In this document: positions 24,329 through 29,015 of the stretch, piece after piece
How positions within the stretch are numbered: position 1 is the stretch's first letter
Layout: every line of letters begins with the position of its first letter
Assembly: GCA_029780415.1 (NCBI GenBank)
Contig: JAKOYN010000065.1
Location: 1 to 29,015 of the forward strand
Direction of reading: 5' to 3'
DNA from: RXIX01 sp003989075
GTDB lineage: Bacteria > Pseudomonadota > Gammaproteobacteria > Competibacterales > Competibacteraceae
DNA length: 29,015 bases
The notes under the pieces: model-generated
What the model saw: only the letters and a program-made list of their open reading frames with translations
The model's database searches: none
What the model was told of the DNA's origin: nothing
Program-made: the position numbers and the translations under genes

Positions 24329-25012
24329 ATGCCGATGTCCGCAGCCTGCGTATTACCTGATATCAATGCCGATCTCGACCAGCGCGCGCGCGTCGATACC
24401 ACCACTCTGGATTGGGAAGCCAGCCCAAGCGGCACGGTCTGGCGCAAGCCGCTGTATCGCCAGGGCGGCGAATACGGTCCGGTCACCAGTCTGGTGCGCT
24501 ATGCGCCAGGCGGGGTTTTCCGTCCCCACGCGCATCCAGAGGGCGAGGAAATTCTGGTGCTGGAAGGCATCTTCGCCGATGAGCATGGCGAATATCCGGC
24601 GGGCAGCTATCTGCTCAACCCCGAGGGCAGTACGCACGCGCCGCGCTCGGAGACCGGCTGCACCCTGTTCGTGCGCCTGCGCCAGTACGCCGGTGCCGAC
24701 CGTGTGCACGCCATTGTCAATACCACAGCGATGCCTTGGGCACCGGGCACCGTAGCGGGCTTGAGTGTCAAGACCCTATACACGCAGGCTACCTATCCGG
24801 AACGCATGGCGCTAGTGCGCTGGGCGCCGGGCACCGTGTTCCGGCCCCACGTCCATCCCGGCGGTGAGGAAATCCTGGTGCTGGAAGGAGAGCTGTGCGA
24901 TGAATGGGGTCGCTACGGACCGGGTTGCTGGCTACGCAATCCGCATATGAGCCGCCATACCCCTTATTCCGAGTGTGGCTGTCTGATTTATGTGCGGGTC
25001 GGTGGCCTGTGA
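24329..25012 (+). CDS. Double-cupin protein (ChrR-type cupin fold)
   Basis: This 227-residue protein is built from two homologous cupin halves. Half 1, about 25-120, has RPHAHPEGEEILVLEG (65-80; metal ligands likely His67, His69, Glu73/74) and His103. Half 2, about 135-227, has RPHVHPGGEEILVLEG (172-187; His174, His176, Glu180/181) and His210. Both halves therefore keep a complete 3-His/1-Glu type site. ChrR-type cupins sense singlet oxygen by releasing an ECF sigma factor, but no zinc-binding anti-sigma helix precedes the cupins here and no sigma gene is adjacent. The protein may be a dioxygenase or a small-molecule sensor. It converges on the hydrolase gene, 7 bp apart. Confidence 0.85.
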   Translation: MPMSAACVLPDINADLDQRARVDTTTLDWEASPSGTVWRKPLYRQGGEYGPVTSLVRYAPGGVFRPHAHPEGEEILVLEGIFADEHGEYPAGSYLLNPEGSTHAPRSETGCTLFVRLRQYAGADRVHAIVNTTAMPWAPGTVAGLSVKTLYTQATYPERMALVRWAPGTVFRPHVHPGGEEILVLEGELCDEWGRYGPGCWLRNPHMSRHTPYSECGCLIYVRVGGL

Positions 25013-25019
25013 GTGTCGA

Positions 25020-25910
25020 TCAGGCTCGCGTCACGGGTGCGCCACCACCTGTTTCAGCGAGAAAGTCGAGCAGGATAGTGGCCTGCCGCTCGGGATCGGC
25101 GAAGGTATCATGACTACCGGATAGCAGTTGCAGGCAAACCCGATTATCGCGGCGACCGGCATGGATGCGCGCCGCGTCCGTGACCGGCACGGTCGTATCA
25201 TCGTGACCATGGACCAGCAGCACCGGGCAGCGGATCCGGGCGATGGTGTTCACCGGGGCGATATCTGCGAAGCGGTGGCCAATCACGCGCTGCACATAGC
25301 GCAGGATATAGGCGCCGGGCAGCGGGTAGGGTATGCGGTAGGAGGTGAGAAACCGCCGCATCATCGACTCCGGATCGGCAAAGGCAGCAATGCTCACCAC
25401 TGCTGCCAGATCGTGACGCCGGGCAGCGGCCAGCAACACCGCGCCGGCTCCGACCGAGTGGCCGATGGCGTAAAGGCGGCGCGTATCGACAGTGGCGCGC
25501 GTAGCCAGCCAGTTCAGGACATGGTCAAGATCCTCGGCGAAACGCGGCAGTGAGGCAAAGGTGTCGCCGTCGCTACGCCCATGACCGCGTGCATCGAAAA
25601 GCAGAACGCTGTAGCCCGCCCGGTGCAGAGGCCCCGCCAGCGGCAGCATCATCTCGGCATTGCCACCCCAGCCATGCAGTATCGCGACAGTCGGCGCCGG
25701 CACATGGCCATTGGCTGCTATGAACCAGCCAAACAGGCGCTTGCCGCGCACGGTCCGGATGACAACCCGGCGAAAAGGCAGCCCCTGACATGCCGGCGTC
25801 CCGGTTTCCCGAATCCGCGGGGCGCGCAGACCGATATGGATCAGCAGATGCGCCAGAACCGTGATCCCCAGCAGGGCCAGAATCCACTCGATCATGCCAT
25901 GCAGCGCCAT
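25020..25910 (-). CDS. Membrane-anchored alpha/beta hydrolase
   Basis: This 296-residue protein has an N-terminal membrane helix at about 8-28. The hydrolase core has LHGWGGNAE (oxyanion loop, 78-86), FDARGHGRSDG (105-115) and the triad Ser152 (GHSVG), Asp237 or Asp238 (HGHDDTTVP) and His267 (GSHDTF). It is probably an esterase or peptidase-like hydrolase (BAAT/YqiA-like group); the substrate is unknown. The start at 25910 is preferred; 25895 is also possible. A frame open up to 26354 is a shadow of the transporter gene. It lies 14 bp downstream of the TehA/SLAC1 gene on the same strand, so the pair is probably an operon. Confidence 0.88.
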   Translation of the reverse strand: MALHGMIEWILALLGITVLAHLLIHIGLRAPRIRETGTPACQGLPFRRVVIRTVRGKRLFGWFIAANGHVPAPTVAILHGWGGNAEMMLPLAGPLHRAGYSVLLFDARGHGRSDGDTFASLPRFAEDLDHVLNWLATRATVDTRRLYAIGHSVGAGAVLLAAARRHDLAAVVSIAAFADPESMMRRFLTSYRIPYPLPGAYILRYVQRVIGHRFADIAPVNTIARIRCPVLLVHGHDDTTVPVTDAARIHAGRRDNRVCLQLLSGSHDTFADPERQATILLDFLAETGGGAPVTRA

Positions 25911-25924
25911 GTGTGGACCGTGTC

Positions 25925-26917
25925 CTAGCCGGGCTGGAAGATTTCGCCACGGACAACGGCCATTACCGTGCGCATGGTCAGGATCGCCACCACCAGACTG
26001 AGCAGCGCCAGCAACACCGCGCCGAGCACGCTCAGACCAAATGCCCCCAGATGCACACTCATCACCAGGGTCGCAACGGTCAGCGCCGCGAGTGGAAAAG
26101 AGTAGGCCCAGGCGGAAATAAAAAAGGGCAGGCGCAGGAAGCGCAGGGCATTGCTGGCCAGCAGCAGCCCCAGAAACAGCGCCGTGTAATACAGCACGCG
26201 CCCGAACGCATCCACGCCACCGGTTAACTGGGTATAGGCAACGAAGCCCACCGAGGGCGGCGCCAGCAGGATAAAGAGGGTCGGAGCCAGTCGCGCCGGC
26301 AGGGATTCGTGAAAAAACAGCCGGTACAGCACGATTACCAGCAGTACCAGCCAAAAGATCAGGCCGATACTGAAGAAGAACCAGGAAATCTCTGGCGAAG
26401 CCAGATGCACACCGGCAATTGGCACAACGATATTGCCCACCACCGGAATAAACCAGGCCGGATTAGCATGCTCAATCGCATAGTGGCTGTGATGCAACCA
26501 GCTGCCAAAAATCGCCAGCGCCAGCCCCAGATGCAGAGTAGCACCCGTGACCCACAGCCCTAGCGCCAGCTCTGGTGCCGTGTCCAGATAGGCGATGGCC
26601 AGCAGCAGCAGGGAAATCGATACTGTCGGGAAGAAATGCAGCTGCACCGGATGGCGCATTTCGGCGCTGATGGCCTGGGGATGACGCAGCGCCTTGAGGC
26701 CATAGACCGTCAGCAGCAGTACAAACAGGGCGCCCGCAACACCGCGCAGACTCGCGCCCACCAGCGGCGACAAACCCCACACGACATGCGCTTTTTGCCA
26801 GGCCAGCGCCAGCCCAACCATGCCCATCACCATCGAAAATATGGAAACCGGGACAAAAGCCAGGCGCGACGCTGTGGCATCCATCCGCGACGGCGGTGAG
26901 GAGGAATAAGTGCTCAT
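25925..26917 (-). CDS. TDT/SLAC1-family transporter (TehA-like)
   Basis: This 330-residue protein has about ten membrane helices. FVPVSIFSMVMGMVGLALAW begins helix 1 with the family's SxFxMVxGxxGL motif. HFFPTVSISLLLLA, NPAWFIPVVGNIVVPIAG and APPSVGFVAYTQL are further TDT signatures. Members are anion channels or exporters linked to tellurite, C4-dicarboxylate or sulfite handling; the ion here is unknown, though sulfite export would suit a sulfur oxidiser. ATG 26917 is chosen because AGGTGA stands 5 nt before it; a GTG at 26926 has no spacing for a ribosome site. It is divergent from the HIT gene with an AT-rich promoter region. Confidence 0.9.
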   Translation of the reverse strand: MSTYSSSPPSRMDATASRLAFVPVSIFSMVMGMVGLALAWQKAHVVWGLSPLVGASLRGVAGALFVLLLTVYGLKALRHPQAISAEMRHPVQLHFFPTVSISLLLLAIAYLDTAPELALGLWVTGATLHLGLALAIFGSWLHHSHYAIEHANPAWFIPVVGNIVVPIAGVHLASPEISWFFFSIGLIFWLVLLVIVLYRLFFHESLPARLAPTLFILLAPPSVGFVAYTQLTGGVDAFGRVLYYTALFLGLLLASNALRFLRLPFFISAWAYSFPLAALTVATLVMSVHLGAFGLSVLGAVLLALLSLVVAILTMRTVMAVVRGEIFQPG

Positions 26918-27113
26918 GAACATCACCTGCGATCAGAGAAAACGGCAATACCTGGAACCGGCAATAGCTGTCCGGCAACGCCATAAAGAAGCATATTATA
27001 ATAATCTAATGTAATTGATCCACAGCGCCACCTTCACCACCATCAACTCCAAACGGCAGTACCGTCTTGATCCAGGCCGGTCGCCCACAGCACGCACGGA
27101 GCACACCTATCCA

Positions 27114-27536
27114 ATGTCTGCATTCTCGCTACACCCCCGGCTCGCCGCCGATACCTGGCCGCTGGGCCAGCTCGCCCACAGCCACCTGCTGCTGCATCGC
27201 AATGCAGCGGTACGCTGGTTCATCCTGGTACCGGAAACGGCGGTGCTAGATTTTCTCGACCTGCCCGAACCACTGCGCGGCGCCCTGATCGACGAATGCG
27301 CGCGGGTTGCCGCGTACATTCGTGAGGAACCGCGCTTCACCCGGATCAACTTCGCCGCGATTGGCAATCTGGTTCCGCAACTGCACCTGCATGTCGTCGG
27401 TCGCCATCCGGGTGATCCCTGCTGGCCGCAACCGGTGTGGGGACATCTTGCAACCGATCACAGCTACAGTGCCACCGAAGTTGCGACGATCCGCGATTGC
27501 CTGATCCAGCGAATCGGCCTGACGCCCAACTGCTAG
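27114..27536 (+). CDS. HIT-family protein
   Basis: This 140-residue protein has the HIT motif QLHLHVV at 89-95: His91 is the likely nucleophile and His93 is kept, but Gln89 replaces the first His of HxHxHxx. NFAAIGNLVPQ before it and DPCWPQPVWG after it are typical of a proteobacterial HIT subgroup that carries this Gln. It should hydrolyse a nucleotide phosphoramidate or dinucleotide polyphosphate. ATG 27114 gives a compact N-terminus. Its TAG shares CTAG with the convergent DOMON-like gene. Confidence 0.9.
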   Translation: MSAFSLHPRLAADTWPLGQLAHSHLLLHRNAAVRWFILVPETAVLDFLDLPEPLRGALIDECARVAAYIREEPRFTRINFAAIGNLVPQLHLHVVGRHPGDPCWPQPVWGHLATDHSYSATEVATIRDCLIQRIGLTPNC

Positions 27537-28132
27537 CACTTATCAACGGGCAAACGCAGTACAAAGCCGTCCGCGTGGTGAAAATCAGGCGCACTGACCG
27601 GATGTCGCAGCGCCCAGTAGGCGCGGTTGCCATGTTGATCCTCGATGACAGCGGACAACGCCAGTCGCAGCTCGGCGCCAGCCGGCAACTCGATCAGCCC
27701 ATCCAGATCAACAACCGCACGCAATTCAAGCTGTTCCGTATCGACATGCACCGTTACCAGCGGTGGTTGACATATGAGCGGCACACTCATATCCCGACGA
27801 TAGGCGCTGAAGCGGTAGACCGCCCATGCCGCTGAAGGGGCAAAGTTGAACTCGTGGTACGCGTCATCCCCATCCAGGGCCAGGAAGGCTTCACAGCAGG
27901 TGTGCTGCCAGAGTCGATCAGTGTGGCACGCCGGTTGGGGTGGCGGAACGCACAGGCGAGCGATGTCTCCGCTAAAGATGTAATCGAATAGCAAAACACC
28001 GGCGCGGAGCCAGTGGGCCCGCGCGGTGATGCTGTCGATCCATGGACAGGGGGTCGCAGGGTGCGCCTGCAAGCGCAGGCCAGGACTTGAAAGAGGCATG
28101 AACAACAGCACCTCGGGGTTGGTTGAAGTCAT
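27533..28132 (-). CDS. DOMON-like domain protein
   Basis: This protein of about 199 residues has a beta-sandwich pattern and no signal peptide. Recognisable pieces are DRLWQHTCCEAFLAL, YHEFNFAPSAAWAVYRFSAYR and RAYWALRHP near the C-terminus, as in the proteobacterial DOMON-like family (cytochrome-b/sugar-binding-like fold). Ligand and role are unknown. ATG at 28132 is chosen over an in-frame GTG three codons further up. It is divergent from the RRM protein gene. Coordinates of the start may be off by one base. Confidence 0.8.
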   Translation of the reverse strand: MTSTNPEVLLFMPLSSPGLRLQAHPATPCPWIDSITARAHWLRAGVLLFDYIFSGDIARLCVPPPQPACHTDRLWQHTCCEAFLALDGDDAYHEFNFAPSAAWAVYRFSAYRRDMSVPLICQPPLVTVHVDTEQLELRAVVDLDGLIELPAGAELRLALSAVIEDQHGNRAYWALRHPVSAPDFHHADGFVLRLPVDKC

Positions 28133-28178
28133 TACAATCACGGCTGGCGCGGTGCGGCGAAAATTTGCCGTGCGATGC

Positions 28179-28210
28179 TTGTCGATAAATGCCCATGAAT
28201 AAACTACAAT
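28179..28210 (+). promoter_or_regulatory. Possible promoter of the RRM gene with about 100-nt leader
   Basis: TACAAT at about 28205-28210 is a good -10; TTGTCG at about 28179 is a weak -35 with long spacing. A start near 28217 would leave a leader of about 90 nt, as is common for cold-shock mRNAs. Support is modest. Confidence 0.35.
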
Positions 28211-28309
28211 GCGATTGATTGCCCAAACTGGAAAACGTGCAAGCCGATGCTCGACTGGCCTAGTTACCGTTTGGCAATATTGACATCAGGCCGTGGAGAG
28301 ACGTTTGGA

Positions 28310-28693
28310 ATGAGCAAGAAATTGTATGTGGGCAACCTGAATTATGCCGTTAGCAACGAAGATCTGGAGCAACTGTTCGCCAGCCATGGCACGGTCGTTT
28401 CAGCCCAGGTCATTCGCGACCGCGACTCGGGGCGCTCGAAGGGCTTCGGTTTCGTGGAGATGAGCAGCGACCAGGAAGCGCAAGCTGCGATTGCCGCCTT
28501 GAACGGCAACTCGATCGGCGGTCGTAACCTGACTGTGAATGAGGCCCGTCCGCCGCAGGAACGTGAACGTGGCGGCGGTGGCGGCGGCTACGGTGGTGGC
28601 TACGGCGGCGGCGGCGGTGGTGGCTACGGCGGCGGCGGCGGTAAGCGTAGCGGCGGTGGTGGCTACGGCGGCGGCGGCGGTCGCCGCTTCTAA
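28310..28693 (+). CDS. Glycine-rich RRM RNA-binding protein (cold-inducible Rbp type)
   Basis: This 127-residue protein has one RRM at about 3-80 with RNP2 LYVGNL (5-10) and RNP1 KGFGFVEM (44-51), the aromatic residues that stack on RNA being Tyr6, Phe46 and Phe48. RDRDSGRSKGF is typical of the bacterial/cyanobacterial Rbp family. Residues about 88-127 are a Gly-rich tail with several GGYGGG units and closing Arg residues (KRSGGGG, GRRF), suited to weak RNA contacts. It is probably an RNA chaperone at low temperature. ATG 28310 starts right at the domain; an earlier ATG at 28247 reads through the leader. It faces a cold-shock protein gene across a shared terminator. Confidence 0.93.
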   Translation: MSKKLYVGNLNYAVSNEDLEQLFASHGTVVSAQVIRDRDSGRSKGFGFVEMSSDQEAQAAIAALNGNSIGGRNLTVNEARPPQERERGGGGGGYGGGYGGGGGGGYGGGGGKRSGGGGYGGGGGRRF

Positions 28694-28706
28694 AACGCAT
28701 GCCGGA

Positions 28707-28727
28707 CACCGCAGCCAAGCTGCGGTG
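28707..28727 (+). terminator. Stem-loop after the RRM gene
   Basis: CACCGCAG (28707-28714), loop of 5, CTGCGGTG (28720-28727): a perfect 8-bp stem only 14 bp past the stop. No T-run follows, so it may protect the mRNA 3' end or pause transcription rather than end it. Confidence 0.45.
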
Positions 28728-28897
28728 CGCCCTGGCTCAGATTGGTGATTGGTTTTCGATTGTTTGTTTGCCAATCCGGTGCCGCTTCCTTCCCTGCCCC
28801 AGTGGGACGGGGAAGGAACGTATTGTAGAGTAGATGGCGTTAATAACTTTCAGTAATTGCAATTGCAGTATTGGTGTTATTAGGTGCAATAAACAAT

Positions 28898-28927
28898 AAA
28901 AAAGGCTTGCCAGAGCAAGCCTTTTTT
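28898..28927. terminator. Bidirectional Rho-independent terminator
   Basis: Six As plus GGCTTG (28898-28909), a 6-nt loop, and CAAGCC plus six Ts (28916-28927) pair perfectly. The A/T runs on both sides let it work for the RRM gene and for the facing cold-shock gene. Confidence 0.9.
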
Positions 28928-28930
28928 CAT

Positions 28931-28954
28931 GGGAGCAGGCATTAGCCTGCTCCC
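28931..28954. terminator. Second perfect GC-rich hairpin
   Basis: GGGAGCAGGC, loop ATTA, GCCTGCTCCC: a 10-bp stem 3 bp after the bidirectional terminator. Read leftward, the cold-shock transcript meets this hairpin first and the A/T-flanked one next, a double stop. Confidence 0.55.
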
Positions 28955-28973
28955 AAGGGAGTTACCCCAGATC

Positions 28974-29015
28974 TCAATCTACAGGGCGGATATTAGCCGC
29001 CTGCTTACCTTTGGG
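28974..29015 (-). CDS. Cold-shock (Csp) domain protein, C-terminal end only
   Basis: Read leftward from the window edge, 13 codons give PKGKQAANIRPVD and TGA. The QAANIRP ending preceded by KGK is the common C-terminus of CspA-type proteins (last beta strand). The rest lies outside the window. If correct, two nucleic-acid-binding cold-shock genes face each other here. Other short basic proteins could end alike, so confidence is moderate. Confidence 0.65.
   Translation of the reverse strand, partial: PKGKQAANIRPVD

Noticed and set aside
25911..26354. N-terminal extension of the alpha/beta hydrolase
   Set aside because: It overlaps the TehA/SLAC1 gene on the same strand in another frame and reads as Arg/Gly/Ala noise.
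28539..28748. Ala/Val-rich forward ORF and Arg-rich reverse ORFs over the RRM gene
   Set aside because: They are frame-shifted readings of the GGC/GGT glycine repeats.

Overview
The window is high-GC, gene-dense gammaproteobacterial DNA. The queF-queC-queD-queE order, murI, pyrF, a two-PDZ Do protease, the DUF3015/DUF4105 pair and an RRM-Gly cold-shock gene all point that way. The CARF effector, Csx16 and SQR-like flavoprotein suggest a Chromatiales/Competibacter-like purple-sulfur-related lineage, but that is inference from gene content. Three of the six convergent gene pairs end tail to tail on a shared CTAG.

Layout. (1) 1-2.9 kb is an accessory, decaying segment. It holds the 3' end of an IS3-family element, an intact CARF-domain gene of type III CRISPR signalling (possibly CARF-RelE, Cami1-like), a csx16 relic with two in-frame stops and a frameshift, about 560 bp of broken coding fragments, a tiny very acidic ORF, and a frameshifted hypothetical gene closed by a strong terminator. 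No cas10, RAMP genes or CRISPR array are visible. (2) 3.1-8.8 kb has a radical SAM/SPASM protein, a lipoprotein (DUF3015) followed by a DUF4105 envelope protein, a Do-type periplasmic protease behind a perfect PmrA/QseB-type direct repeat, and a periplasmic rhodanese. (3) 8.86-9.70 kb is an AT-rich family 2 glycosyltransferase that looks horizontally acquired. (4) 9.8-16 kb has murI, an SQR-like flavoprotein, and a leftward run of HdeA-like protein, pyrF, ABC-type solute-binding protein and diguanylate cyclase. The last two are 1 nt apart and may form one sensory unit. (5) 16.2-19.5 kb has a small conserved protein, a PqaA-like PhoPQ-activated protein and an acyl-CoA ligase. (6) 19.6-22.5 kb is a compact preQ0/preQ1 operon (queF, queC, a queD-like gene, queE) with 4-nt overlaps. 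Its queD-like gene is a fusion of three QueD/PTPS domains. (7) 22.5-29 kb has a PolB-type exonuclease, a repeat-bearing charged secreted protein, YchJ, a double cupin, an alpha/beta hydrolase, a TehA/SLAC1 transporter, a HIT protein, a DOMON-like protein, an RRM-Gly RNA-binding protein, and the 3' end of a cold-shock protein facing it across a bidirectional terminator.

The two most interesting systems are the triple-QueD fusion, where catalytic residues are split between domains 2 and 3, and the IS-flanked CARF effector beside a decaying csx16. No tRNA, rRNA or CRISPR array was recognised. Start choices were made by reading N-termini, ribosome binding sites and overlaps with neighbours; family assignments come from motif recognition without database searches.
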